The notes below the pieces were generated by a model that worked only from the letters and a program-made list of their open reading frames with translations, was not told the DNA's origin and did no database searches. This document shows positions 1 through 11,926 of a stretch of DNA of 64,000 bases, one piece after another. Where the stretch lies: assembly GCA_933228675.1 (NCBI GenBank), contig OW121744.1, forward strand, positions 117,699,600 through 117,763,599, in the 5' to 3' direction. The position numbers were made by a program, and so were the translations under genes. The DNA is from Stomorhina lunata. Lineage: Eukaryota > Arthropoda > Insecta > Diptera > Rhiniidae. How positions within the stretch are numbered: position 1 is the stretch's first letter; every line of letters begins with the position of its first letter.

Positions 1-1035
1 TTGCCTTTACTGTAATCGCTCTTCTTCTTTTCTTCTTCGGCTGCCAATTTGTCTTTTTTCTCTTGGACTTTGCGTTTCTTCCAGGCCAAAAATGTTTCCA
101 ACGTGACTTTAGTAGTATTGGAACCCAAAGCGGCTCTTTCCTTTTCAATCAAGTCTACCAAGGAAAGCTCAGAAGGTTTATTTTCCTCCATTTTCTTTTT
201 GTCCTTTTTCAATACATAACCCTGTGGTAAAGCATGACGATAAATACACTTTTCGCCATTTGGACATTCCCAGAACCAGCCATATTTTGATTTTTCAACA
301 GCATCAATGAAGTATTTGCAAATCTAAAAAGTATAATACGAGTTGAATATTAAAATATCTTGGAAACATTTTTTTAAATTTCTTACGATGTCGGTTGTAG
401 GTCTCTTCTTTTCGTCAGCATGTTTCTTATCCACGACTTCCTTAAGTTTAGCATCATCCCAGTTTCTCATATCGTCTTCAGTATCGTCACGCATATCCAC
501 ATAAATGGAACGCTTTTCCACTTTATTTTCGACTGATAGATCGTGAGAGAATTTACACTTATCTCCCTTAGTACAAAGACCCTGCTTGAAAAAGGCACAA
601 ACTACTGACTTTGGATCGGTACCCTTTTCAATCTTCTGCGCTTGTACGGGCTTGAATATAGATGCCAACTCCTTCAACTCTTGCAATTTCTTATCCTTCT
701 CATCCTTCTTTTTGTTGGCATCTGTTTTGGGATGAAGTCCACCACTTTGCACTTGTTTTGAAACTTGCTGAATGAATTTTTGCTGTTTAGCTCCCTTCTT
801 GTTTTTTAGACCGAAAGTCTTATCCTGTTTTTAAGAAGAAAAAAAAATTAATGAAGAACGTATAAATAATTGAAAACTACATTGGAACATTTTGTTCTTT
901 TTCGTATTGAGGTTATGTTTTCTTTGGGTGCTGTCTGCATGTTGTAAGCTTCTTGGAGTCACATACCTCGATAACTTTCTCCTTTTTCTTCTGCTCGGTC
1001 TTTTTGCTTGGCGCAGCAGCCTTTTTTGGAGGCAT
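1..1035 (-). CDS. ZC3H15: ZC3H15/DFRP1-like CCCH zinc-finger protein, 3' part cut by window edge
   Basis: Minus-strand exons are 1035..967 (23 codons), 824..387 (146 codons) and 323..1 (107 codons, continuing beyond the window). Introns 966..825 and 386..324 have GT-AG ends and both are phase 0. The start gives [12 protein letters not shown], a lysine-rich N-terminus typical of the family. Two CCCH fingers are visible: C99-x7-C107-x5-C113-x3-H117 and C171-x17-C189-x5-C195-x3-H199, with the second aromatic-rich (WFWEC). Charged, probably coiled-coil sequence follows ([13 protein letters not shown], then Lys/Glu-rich). Family knowledge: ZC3H15 (DFRP1; CG8635 in Drosophila) binds and stabilises the DRG1 GTPase and is linked to translation on ribosomes in the cytoplasm. 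Family members are about 400 residues, so roughly the C-terminal third, including the DRG-binding end, should lie left of position 1. Identification is by motif and remembered similarity. The gene points away from ptc. Confidence 0.92.
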
Positions 1036-2617
1036 TTTGGATGTTTAAATAATTGTAAACAGTAGCTAAAATATTTAAAAAAAATTAACTCGAAGTTGAG
1101 GAATTTTTGTGCTCGTGTACACAGAGCGGCTGCGTTGAGAGCTGTCAAATATGACAAGAATAAAATTACCGAGATGCCACGCTATAAAACTGTTAAAAGT
1201 TGCCAGACATTTAAAAAATAGTCAGGGTTAGGAAACTAATTTTAGTTTACAATTTACAATTCAGTTAAATACATTCAGTTAAATTTTAAAATACATTTTC
1301 GAAGTGTTGGTAAAAAATTTAAAACTCCGAATGTAAAGGGTTTTCGAAAACTTGTGTAAAAATATAGATATGTTTATTTATAAAACGAACATTTAAATGT
1401 TAAATTTATTTAATATTTTTATGTATTTTTAGCATTTTCATATATAGCTACTGCGAGTCTGAACTTTTTATATTTCTAATTAATTTCGTTACATAATAGA
1501 ATTAGTTAATGAAATTTGAATTTGACAATTAGTTAAATAACTTTCTTTTAGTCATTTTCCTTTGTCTAGATTTTTGTCTAGGATAAAAGTAAAAAATATA
1601 AGTGAACATTTCTTGAATTACATAAAACCTAAGAACATATATGTTCTTAGGTATATGCATAATTCGTTCCACATTTTCTTCTGTAGACAATACCTAGTCA
1701 TAAGCGATTTAACCTCTACCTAATGATTTTGAATTATCCTCACTGTTCTAACTACTCAACAATCATTTTAGCCTTTTAAATAGTTTAGGTAATTATTTAT
1801 TCAAGGACTTCGTTTCTTAATGTGTGTCCTTGTCACATTGTGGTCACATTTATTATAACTTCTATGTTTAAGTATATATTCAAGTGGTATCTGTATAATT
1901 AACAATGTATTTCTAGATTTTGCTTCAAGAAAGTTAAAACTTTTCTGACGATATTTCTTCAGGTATAAGAAAATAAAAAGCAGCTAATGCAAAAGCCATT
2001 CGAAGCCCAACTCATGCAATTTTGTCATTGCTTTAATTGATTTGCGATACTATGCATTGTATTGACGATAAAGCACTTTCTTCTTTTTCAAATATGTCTG
2101 TTTTTCGGCTTTATCCTTTAAATGTTTCAATAATGCTATATTTTGTCATGAGGATCCCATAATACAATCGACGGGTTAACTACATTTTATATGGATTTAA
2201 TACTAGTATCGTCTCTATATAATAGCCTACTTGTTATATTTTAAATTTCTCTGAGAAGTTCGAAAATATTTAAAACCTAAAAGCCCATTCACATTAAGCT
2301 CGAAAACTAGTTAAAGTAGTTTTCGCCTCAAAAAAAAAAAAAACAATAATTTTAATATTAATATTTAATATTTCTGCAAAAACATAATGCATGTGACGAA
2401 AAATTTATTATTTTATTGTTTTTAAATGCAATTAAATAATTCTAAAGTATTTGGTGTTCGATTTTTAAAATTAAACGCAATTAATAAATTAATTTCTAAC
2501 GAAAACTTATGAAGAAGTGCCAATTTTCATAATGTGAATGGTAAAGTTTTCGATGGTGTTTTCATTTCCGAAAACACCTAACAACAACTTATAGTGTGAA
2601 TGGGCTATAAGACTGTT
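1036..2617. other. AT-rich intergenic sequence upstream of ZC3H15
   Basis: The first 100-200 bp should contain the ZC3H15 5' UTR and promoter (transcription leftward). I see no convincing TATA box. The rest is AT-rich with no coding signal. The one notable structure is the 24-bp palindrome at 1628-1651, listed separately. Confidence 0.6.
1628..1651. repeat. 24-bp perfect palindrome
   Basis: The left half is CCTAAGAACATA and the right half is its exact reverse complement, with no spacer. It contains AGAACA and TGTTCT half-sites separated by ATAT. It could form a small cruciform or bind a dimeric factor. No function is established. Confidence 0.85.
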
Positions 2618-3408
2618 TATACCCTTCACCACCATAGGTAGAAAGGGTGTATTGGGTTTGTGCAGATGTTTGTAACGCATAAAAATATTGGTCTGAGACC
2701 CACCTTTTAGTATACCAATCGACTTAGAATCACTCCCTGAGTTATTTTAACGATGTCCGTCCGGCTGGCTGGCTGGCCGGTTATCCATGTAAGCTTTTTA
2801 TCATTGTACAGGTCGTAACTTTAAGGATAATTTGTTGAAATATGGCACAGGCTCAAATTTTAGTCCAAGGACGCTGCTTATACCTTTTGGGATTCGGATT
2901 ACTATTTCGGGTACCTCCCATAGGGATGCCTTCCCGGAATAGAGTTTTTGGTCCTTTACAGCCATAAATTTACTTGTATTTTGATAATATTTAGCACAAA
3001 TATTGCTTTTGATTACCTTAATCAGTGTACCTAATTTTGTAGGAATTGGCCCATATTTGACCATACCTCGTATACAAGACACATTCTCAAAAGACGTTTA
3101 TGTACACATAAAAGCACAAAAACGTATATAACTCTAAAGATAAATGCATATGACTACTAAAACTTTGCACAGATATTTATTTTGTATATATAAACCAACA
3201 ACCAAAATTTGGTAACAATCGGTCCACAATTGACCCTAGCTCCCATATAAGGACCTAAGCCGGAAATGACATAAACCTCGAAATTTTGAAAAAATAACTC
3301 GTCTCTAAGACGTAAGGAAAACTTGCTAAATTGTTGGTCCAATTTGAACTTAGCAGTGAAGGGTATAATATAGTCGGGCTTGACCGACTATAGCTTTTCT
3401 TACTTGTT
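2618..3408 (+). mobile_element. Full-size copy of dispersed element with TATACCC...GGGTATA ends
   Basis: It begins TATACCCTTCACCACCATAG at 2618 and carries the complementary end GTGAAGGGTATA near 3356-3367, followed by an AGTCGGGCTTGACCGACTAT tail to about 3408. Inside are TTAGAATCACT, a CCGTCCGGCTGG run and GGTACCTCCCATAGG, all of which recur elsewhere in the window at 10.3, 15.2, 28.9, 42.5 and 50.5 kb. The open frames here are short and not credible as protein. It is a non-autonomous dispersed repeat; the superfamily was not determined. Confidence 0.75.
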
Positions 3409-3708
3409 TTAATACGACTTTATTCCAGCAAAGTTCTATTGAAATAAGTTCAATCACTGATAACATTTAACTATAGTGATTGCTATTACTAAGAGCTCAT
3501 AATATTCATATCGAGATACCGGTTATTTTTTTTAAATCTTTTTATTGTTCTTAAACCCGCACCCATATGATTTATTTTCTACATTCCCCAAAGTTTTCAT
3601 AGAATTAAAAAAGTAATTCCCTGCAAAGTTGTCATCATATTTGACATATTGCCTCTTTTCTAATCTTAAGAATGTTTTGGTTTAAGATATTTTTCCTGTT
3701 AATATTTA

Positions 3709-3717
3709 GACCACCCA
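3709..3717 (+). promoter_or_regulatory. Candidate Ci/Gli binding site (perfect 9-mer)
   Basis: GACCACCCA is an exact match to the established consensus of Cubitus interruptus and vertebrate Gli proteins. It lies 34 kb upstream of the ptc start codon and 2.7 kb upstream of ZC3H15. It faces the site at 4077, 360 bp away. Assignment to ptc is inference. Confidence 0.45.
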
Positions 3718-4076
3718 TTATGAGAAGGATATAGTACACGCGTTGCAAATGTGTGATGATAAAATAAGCTACATGGGGCCAATCGTAAAACTGTCTTTCA
3801 AAACTGAAAAAATTCAAAGTAAAAAAAAATTATATGAGTTTTAATCCACAACAAATACTTATCTTAAAGAACACAAACAAACGCTCAAAAAGGCAGAGAT
3901 CACTGAAAATTTAACTGACATGTTATAAACATATGTCAAAAATATCATTTTATTTGTTTTGTTTTTATATAAAAAAAAACATAAATATTTACTTTTGCTC
4001 TTGAATGTTTTGAGTTTTAATCAATCTTTATCTGGTATTTAAAAATTGGGAAAAAAAACTTAAAACTATAGTAATT

Positions 4077-4085
4077 TGGGTGGTC
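4077..4085 (-). promoter_or_regulatory. Candidate Ci/Gli binding site (perfect 9-mer, minus)
   Basis: TGGGTGGTC on the plus strand is the exact reverse complement of GACCACCCA. It pairs with the site at 3709 as opposed copies. Their flanks are only weakly similar, so a shared transposon end is possible but not well supported. Confidence 0.45.
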
Positions 4086-4419
4086 CTTATACACAAGTGG
4101 TTGGCCTTCTTTTATGAAATCCATCTATCAATTATAAATATTTTTTATTACTGTTTACCATAATAAAAATAATCATTCATAAACATTAAAAAAACATTCA
4201 CAAATGTATAATTAATGATATTTGGTTATTAATATTTATGCAAGTTGCTTTTATTTTTTTTTCCATATCCATAAAACGTACAAAATTACTACACATGTAA
4301 GTATGTATGAGTTCTTATAAAAAGTTCTGATAACACATCATAGCATAGGGTGATAACGGGTTATAAGTTCTATATTTAAGGGCTTCCCCTTATCTCTGAT
4401 TGTTTCTTCTCAGTTGAAA

Positions 4420-4773
4420 TCAAAAAACAGACCTCTTTTAATCGTCTGTTTGTCTGTTCTTTAAGATATTTAAAATCTGAATTAGAATTTGATCAAAACA
4501 AGTTCTTGTTCTGATTACTTACATGTCTATGTTTGGGGCTCTTCACATATTACGAAACGCTATTTTACAGATTTTTACCTCCCCCTATGTAACATATCAA
4601 AAAACAGACCTCTTTTAATCGCCTGTTTGTCTGTTCTTTAAGATATTTAAAATCTGAATTAGAATTTGATCAAAACAAGTTATTGTTCTGATTACTTACA
4701 TGTCTATGTTTGGGGCTCTTCACATATTACGAAACGCTATTTTACAGATTTTTACCTCCCCCTATGTAACATA
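4420..4773. repeat. Tandem duplication, 177-bp unit, two copies
   Basis: Copies at about 4420-4596 and 4597-4773 are nearly identical (for example CAAAAAACAGACCTCTTTTA starts at 4421 and again at 4598). The duplicated unit includes the first part of a MITE that starts GGGGCTCTTCACATATTACG. The duplication therefore happened after that MITE inserted. Confidence 0.9.
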
Positions 4774-4864
4774 TTTTAATAGAAATACACATACGAAATT
4801 CCTTTAACGTAACAAAAATCATACCCCCTCCACCCCAAGAGAGCTATGTAATTTGTGAACAGCC
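4712..4864. mobile_element. MITE with GGGGCTnTTCACATATTACG-type inverted ends
   Basis: The left end GGGGCTCTTCACATATTACG (4712) is complementary to the right end ...GAGCTATGTAATTTGTGAACAGCC (to 4864). A left-end fragment is duplicated at 4535-4596. It is the same family as 5438-5603 and the fragment at 18994. Too short to encode anything; superfamily undetermined. Confidence 0.7.
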
Positions 4865-5437
4865 AGTTTATTTAGTCAAAAGCTTTCACCATTTCATAAT
4901 TTTGAATAATAATAGAAAAATGTTGGTTTTATTGATGCATAGTTAGTCGTTTAAAGTTGTTTAGGTGCTAAATTAAAGATTTTTTATTCAACTAAAGTTT
5001 ATTCGTTTAAATTTGATCTACCCTAAAAAAAGAAAATAATCTTTGATACGTGACTGAGTTTATTTACGTGAATCGTTTTAAAATTTCCAACTCGCTAAGT
5101 TCAAATTTATTTGAGCTGCTTCTCAATGAGTGTTAAAATAAATATTATTCCTAAGTAATAATGTACACATTTCAAAGCAAAAAATGCGAGTACTTAAATA
5201 AATAAAATTTTATTAGTTAACAAAAATCCTTGACCTTGCATATTTTACATTTAACATTAACAAAAGTACAGATATTCATACCTAAATGATCCTCAAGTAA
5301 ATGTATAAATGAAGCCAATAATCATAAAATGAACCAAAAACTTAGGCAACATACATACGTAAAAATTGCTAAAAAATAAGACTTAGCTGAAATTTTAAAA
5401 AAGCTTTTACATATGTATGTACAGAAAGTGCGTTCAA

Positions 5438-5603
5438 GGGGCTATTCACATATTACGTAACGCCATTTTCGCAAATTTTTAACCACCTCCCCCTGTGTAA
5501 TACATTTTAATAAAAATACGCATACAGAATACCTCTACCGTAACAAAAGTCATAAACAACTCCCCCCCCCCCCAAGAGCGTTACGTAATATGTGGACAGC
5601 CCC
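5438..5603. mobile_element. MITE, 166 bp, intact inverted ends
   Basis: The left end GGGGCTATTCACATATTACG continues TAACG. The right end is CGTTACGTAATATGTGGACAGCCCC, so about 23 of 25 terminal bases are complementary. A run of 13 C precedes the right arm. No clear target-site duplication was seen in the flanks. Confidence 0.8.
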
Positions 5604-8600
5604 TAATGTGGTAGTTTTTGTCCGGTTAAAATATGTATACATGTGGTGTGCTTCTTAGAATCCATTTTAGAAAAAAAAAAACACTTAACCCACAATTTCA
5701 TAGATATTTGGAAAAATATAAAAATTCCGATTTAAAATCAAATGTTTTTAACTAACTCCCAGAATCCTCATACTCGGAGAACAGCAAACTATTACGAGTA
5801 TTTCCGTTATTTTCATGTTGTTATTTTATGAGAAAAGTTACTATACCACATTACCCGCACTTACTCTACGTGTTTACTCTTCACCACAAATTCATATTAA
5901 TTCTTCTTAAGTTTTAGTGTTAAATTTTTATTTTATAGCAACAATTTCCCGAGATTTAAGTGTACTCATTTATGTCAGTCGGCAGCTCCCCGACTATAAC
6001 GAAATTTCTTTTATCGATTTATGTTTATCTAGGGAAAAACCTTCAAATGTCTTTAGATTTAAAATATTTTTTTATTATTTTCGTGTGGTAACAGAAATAA
6101 TGATCCGAAACGTCATTAAACTATCTTTGAAATGGCAACCCATACTTTGATCACAAGGTTAAATGGACAGCGATTTAATTTGACGAAAATCGTTAAATCG
6201 GCTTAGAAAGTGATGCTGAGTTGATCGGTATAATTATAGGTGATTGATCGATCATAAACAAAAGTATTGTTTTGAGACTCAACTTTAAGAATACCGGTCT
6301 ACTTAGAATCACTTACAGTTAATTTAAAAAGTTTGACCAACTACAATCATAAAAGATATCTTTAAATAAACTTAACCTATTTTTCAAGTGGTCATGGAAG
6401 CCACTTTTTTGTGAGCCTCCCTAATATAGTATGAAGATCTTTTAGGCATTCAAACGAAAATTAAACAAAACAATGACAGCAAAACAATTAACGCTTGTTG
6501 TAAATATGTTTTACTCGTGAAAAATCCAGCGTGAAATACAAAAAATGTTCATGGATACAAATAAACACAACAAATTCAATGGAAATTGTGCGAGTTAAGT
6601 TAGCAAAGAGGTACGAGTAACCGATGTAAAGACTACAACGGTTATAAATTATAAATGCCGTTTAATGGTCACGGGATAAAATCTAAGCTGACCTCTTTGT
6701 TAACTTACGAAAGGTCAATTACGATGTTTTCATGTTTTATGATTGTTTTTCATTTAAATTATTTTATTTGTTTGATATGCAAATAAACATGCATAAAGCT
6801 TGTGTTTCTTTATACATCTTGAGATTTAGCGGCTCTAGAACTCTTTAAAACTGGTGGGCAAGTGTATCAGGCTGTTACTTTGCTTTTAGCTCCTTTATCT
6901 TTTTCTGGCTGCTGTAAACATTTATTTGCAATATTTTTTCCTGATGTTTGTGTTTATTAGCCCCCACATTATGTGTATTTAAAATTGTTGTAGCGCCAGT
7001 TGCTGTTCCGGTTTTATTATTTACAAACTACTAACAGTCTTTTCTATACAGTAGCTTTTAAACAAATGTACAATATCGTGTATAATTGTTGGCCAAAGTG
7101 GCGGCATTTCTCTTTTTCCCCTTTTTTATATTTTGCATTTTGTCGCTTGATCGACAAAGCCACCCAGTATATAAAAACAGCTGCTTGTCGGTCTTATGGC
7201 AAAAGACGTTGGGGCTATTAAAAATAATAACAGAAAATAAGTTTCCAATATACATATGTAGATATGTATGTATTGTATATAGTAGCAGTATTATCATCAA
7301 AAAACAACAACCACAACAACAAACATCAAGCAACCAACCACAAACATCGAGTTGTGTGGCATTTGGATTTAGTGCGTTCAGAGTTCTTGGGGCCATTGAA
7401 TTTCTTTATGTTTTTATTATTCAGTTTGTTCTTGTTTTATTTTTATTGTAAAAAGCCACACACGTTGTTGTTGATATAACATTTGCATCTTTTCGCTACA
7501 TAGTGCGATTGATTAACGCACACTTTTAGTTGTAAAGGATTTCGAAGAATGTGCTAATAGTTTTTTGTATTTTTTCTTTTGGATTTTAAATTCTAAACTA
7601 TAACTTTTATTAAGAATAAAAATAAATTGCTGCATTTTTATGTGATCTATAGAAAATAGGTTAATGTTTACATTTAGCTGTCAAAGCAAAAATATGTTGC
7701 CATATTATTTTATTTTAAATGAAAAATTTATGTTTTGTGTACAGAATTATTAAATCAATTTTTAAATATTTTTTTTATAAATTTTCTCTATTTTGAAGAA
7801 CTTATACTCGTATTAACGATTAAATATAATGAGTTAAATGTTTTAATATAAATTAAAATTGTTTGGTCAGTTATTGGATTCAATTTTATGGTGTAATAGA
7901 ATATAATTAATATTTCTTAATTTTTACGAAAGTAAGAAATCGGTTCATTATACTTTTTATCATCAAAGGTGGTGTATTGAGTTTAAACTCCAGTTTGTAT
8001 TCTGACATCAGTATCACTTCCTCAGAATCGCTTCCTGAGTCGATTTAAATATGTCAGTTGGTCCATTTAGGATTTAAATCATGGCTTTATATCATGGTTT
8101 TATTTTGCTTTAATTTATTTCAATTAATAATTTCGCTACACGATTACTAATTTTAAACCCCTACGATGGTATTTTCTTATTATTAATCTTAAAATAATTT
8201 ATAACATTTTGACAAATGTTTATAAATCAATCACATTTTGCTCTCAATACTACAGAAAATAATGAACAAAAATAAATGAAATTAAATTGTTTAAAAACAA
8301 AACATCAAATACAACTGCGTACACATTTTTAAACAGTTGGAAACTGTTTTCCACGAAAAGAACATTCACATTTTCAGATTAATATAACTTTGTATAGTCT
8401 CAAACCGTTACAATAAAATCAAATAATTCAAATTAATACTTGACTATAAATTCTTCCATTCATCTTTTCTATTGTCTTCTTTTTCAAATCTACGTAGTAG
8501 GCATGGGTATATCGACGCAAGAATTAAAGAAGGCTGTTACTGACATATAATAAAATGTATGAAACCTGTATGAAAGTATAATTCATATACATAATTCATA

Positions 8601-10269
8601 TCTCAAAAACTTTACAACTTAGAAACATAGTTTTAAAAACGTATTTTTATTTTTTCTCACTTTATATATTGGCATATCTTATTTATTAGGCTTACGACAA
8701 ATATGAGACTGGTATTTTTCAAAACGCAGACAGCGTAAATGATTTTTTCATCATAGAAATATGGGACCGGGGCCAATCGACGCAGTATTTTGTTTTCTGA
8801 TAAAAATTAAATTTTCGATTTTTTTTCAGTTACAGCGTTCTTTATTTCTTGAGACGATATGTATGTATGTACGTAAATGTCTTAATAAGTTGTTCGAGTA
8901 AATCATTTTGAATGTTGTTGGATGGACAATATTAAGTTGTTACCTTTTATGAGTTTTTCAGTTGGTCGGTTGGACATTTTAATTGGTTTATTCTGACTTT
9001 TAAATGTATCTTGTATTATACACACTTCAAATCGAGCATCAACAACAATAGAAACTAGTTATTATGCATTGGGTTGGGTAGGTCGGTGTGTGTATGCAAC
9101 TGGGTCGTACTGGTCGTTTGTTCGATCGATCGATCGACCGCCCGCACATGAAGATCAATCTCTCCATTATATACCATGATAAAAGCATAAAACAATAAAA
9201 AAGAACTAAATGTAACAAATATTATGTTGCGTGCATTCTATTGATTTCTTTAAAAACATACATACAATATTTTACAATTCTTGTCTTTTCTATTGTTAGC
9301 TTTGAAAGGTGTTGGTTGGTTGGTGTTCTTTTCAATTTTTTCATGTCCATATAAATTGTGTTTAAATGTTATTTTTATTATACTATTTGGTTTTTATGAC
9401 TTTGTGATTTTAGCCAGAAATTGGCCTTCATTTGAAGATATTACTCACGTCGTACTCTTACTATTTATGTTGTGAATATTTTTGAAGCGATGACTCTATC
9501 TGTTTGACTTCATCGTTGATTTATGTTATTTATGTGTTGTCTGTTGTTTGACAGGGTGATAACTTTCTTAAGAAAATGTGACTTAATAGAAAATTTTAAT
9601 AGATTTTTGGAAGATACTTTATTTGTTATTTAATGTTTTTATCAGTTATTAATATCAATAATAGATAACACAATATGATCGTTTGCTTTGAATTGTGTCA
9701 TGGTTTTGGAAAGGTTTTAATAAGTTGATTTCGAATAAGAAATAAGGTTGATTCCAAATGAAAGGGGTATTAAAGAAGTCACTTTTGTCAACATAAACTT
9801 CTAATAGTGGTTTTAGGGTTGTTGGGAAGGCCAACTCTCCCCAACAAAATCAATCATTAGCTATAAAACTCCTTTATGGAGTTTTTAAAATTTTCTCTGC
9901 TGCTACCTGACAATCGCTTATTATTATAGGGTTGTGAGAGGAAAACTGACTATAGGCCCCGATGGAATTTTAATTTATGCATTAAGAGAGTTATGCGGAT
10001 ATTGAAACTAATGATGCAACAAAACATGTAGCTTAGCTCTCTCCGTTGCTGCAGTGTCAAAAAATATTTGTGGTTTTCTATTGATCATAAAATTGCTTGC
10101 TTCAATCATCATTTTATCATTTGACCGTTTGATCGTTTGACCAGTTTGCAAGAGCTTATAATGAATATTACTTTTTATACTATCAGACCCCAGTATTACT
10201 ATTGTTAGTTTATCATAACTATCTTTCAAGACCTTTTACGTACATTATTGTTGTAAGTGACCCACATTT
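5604..10269. other. AT-rich intergenic sequence with degraded repeat fragments
   Basis: No credible gene. Degraded fragments of the TATACCC-end family are visible around 6195-6330 (TTGAGACTCAAC, TACTTAGAATCACTT) and 7945-8085 (TTCCTGAGTCGATTTAAATATG). A (GATC)n-like stretch lies near 9124-9140. The overlapping short frames at 7000-7480 are in simple-sequence CAA/TTG-rich DNA and look fortuitous. Confidence 0.5.
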
Positions 10270-10461
10270 TATACCCTACCCATTTCAGCTCGTGCTAGCA
10301 TTTTTGTGCATTTTAAAGACTTGTATGGGAGTTATGATCAAATAGGGGCCGATTAGTACAAAATTGGGTACACTAATTTAGGTTACCATAAGCAAAATTT
10401 AAGCTTTATTATTAAAATACAACAAAATATAACTTTTCCACCTATGATGGTGAGGGGTATA
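10270..10461 (-). mobile_element. Internally deleted copy of TATACCC-end element
   Basis: It begins TATACCCTACCC and ends GGTGAGGGGTATA. It retains the internal phrase GGGGCCGATTAGTACAAAATT. At about 190 bp against about 750 bp at 2618, most of the interior is missing. Confidence 0.65.
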
Positions 10462-10788
10462 AAAAGCTATACGTAGTGTAGCTAACCACCTAAAATGAAA
10501 AACCGAACTTTATCGAACAGCCCATTTAACTATCAACTCTTATACATTAAAGCATCTATTTATTATTATGTTTATTATGAATAAATTTATTAAAATCAAC
10601 ATTTTGCCATAAATACCCTTCACTTGAACAATAATAAAATAATAATAAAAAAAATATAAAAAACAACAATCATTTCGTACAACTACAGCTAAAATAAAAC
10701 AGAGCAAACACTACCTATATCCATATACATGTTTAGCTGTTTCGATCCACAGCAAAGTAAAGCAGTAATAGCAAAGAAGTAAAACCAA

Positions 10789-10878
10789 GACCACACACAT
10801 TGAACAAGTCGCGCGCGCTTTCTGTATTTGGTTGAAAGGACCACCCATGTTGTTTGAAATAAAATTAAGGACCACACA
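10789..10878 (+). promoter_or_regulatory. Candidate Ci plus Runt-like regulatory module
   Basis: A perfect GACCACCCA at 10839-10847 is flanked by GACCACACA at 10789-10797 and 10870-10878, all in the same orientation within 90 bp. GACCACCCA is the Ci/Gli consensus. GACCACACA contains RACCACA, the Runt/RUNX core, and is also one mismatch from the Ci site. The block sits in a CA-rich, higher-complexity stretch (about 10590-10990), like many dipteran enhancers, 27 kb upstream of ptc. Confidence 0.5.
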
Positions 10879-10989
10879 CAAAGCATTTGCCATACGAGAT
10901 CAACAGCAAATGAAACGTAACGTAAAATAACGAAACGAAATAACAAAAAAAAAAACAAAAAAGAACCAACATAAATAAAATACTACATC

Positions 10990-11926
10990 CTCTCCACTCT
11001 CTCTGTTAGTTGGTTTAATTTTAGTTTTATCATGTATTTTTTGTAGAGCATTTTATATATTGAATAAAGAGAATCTACAAACTAACTCACGAAAATGTAC
11101 AGAGAATAACAGATGCAATGACAAAATCGTTGTTGTTTTATTAGCCAACAACATGCATAGCAACATTTTTTTTTAATCAACAACATCAGCAATTGTAGCA
11201 GCTTTTTTTTAATATGTAAAATAACATAAAAATGGATGGATATGGCGATTGAATGAATGAATTATGATGTAAAATAGTTTAATATGCATGAATGAATGAG
11301 TTACTGTTGCTAAAGTTTTTTTTTTGTAAATAGTTAATGTAACACAAAGAGTCATTTATATGGGATAAGTCTACGCAAGATCGGCTTTTGTTAACGGTGT
11401 GTCAAAGATCTTCTGTAACATATCACAGCAAATTTTATTGGCTGAACTTAAACCTGCACCTAGTTCAAATTTACTTTGAATTGTTGTCTTAATCCGCAAA
11501 TATATACAGATTCATAATATGCTGGCATTATCTCTGAACTTACCCTCTTTTTTATATACATACATATGTACTTTGAATATTAGATGAGGAAAATGTATAT
11601 ACAAAAATTATAGCATTGCCCTCTTGGCAGTTGAGTGGCACACGAGTAGGCTAGGTTAGAGTTTTAAGAGCTATTCTCATAGGAGTGTATTCACACAAGC
11701 AGTTTAATATATATTTGCAGCCCAAACGGAATAAATATCAGGCTCGAAAACCTTGTTAAAATGGATCTGTAGTTATTATAAAAAGGGTCCAACGAATGAC
11801 AAATCTGTGCATCACGTGTGCTCTTCGTTCTACGCCATCTGAAACTTTAAATAATAACTTAAATAATTGGTACACAAACTGTTAGTTCTGCTACATTCAG
11901 ATTAAGAAGGCTATGTCTGTGGATTT
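10990..11926. other. AT-rich intergenic sequence
   Basis: Nothing is recognised apart from poly-T runs and short ATGAATGAATG repeats. Confidence 0.4.

Larger units (their letters stand above)
3409..4419. other. AT-rich intergenic sequence with two opposed Ci/Gli motifs
   Basis: No gene is seen. It holds the two GACCACCCA-type sites at 3709 and 4077; the remainder is low-complexity AT-rich DNA. Confidence 0.5.

Noticed and set aside
3700..4090. Opposed GACCACCCA sites at 3709 and 4077 as ends of one MITE
   Set aside because: Pairing does not extend usefully beyond the 9-mer and no target duplication is visible, although this alternative cannot be fully excluded.
7000..7480. Several overlapping open frames on both strands up to 121 residues
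   Set aside because: Simple-sequence CAACAA/TTGTTG content keeps frames open; no domain or splice structure.
10689..10958. Minus-strand open frames of 60 and 89 residues
   Set aside because: They overlap the Ci/Runt-like motif block; hydrophobic Leu/Cys-rich translations with no family resemblance. More likely a conserved non-coding element.
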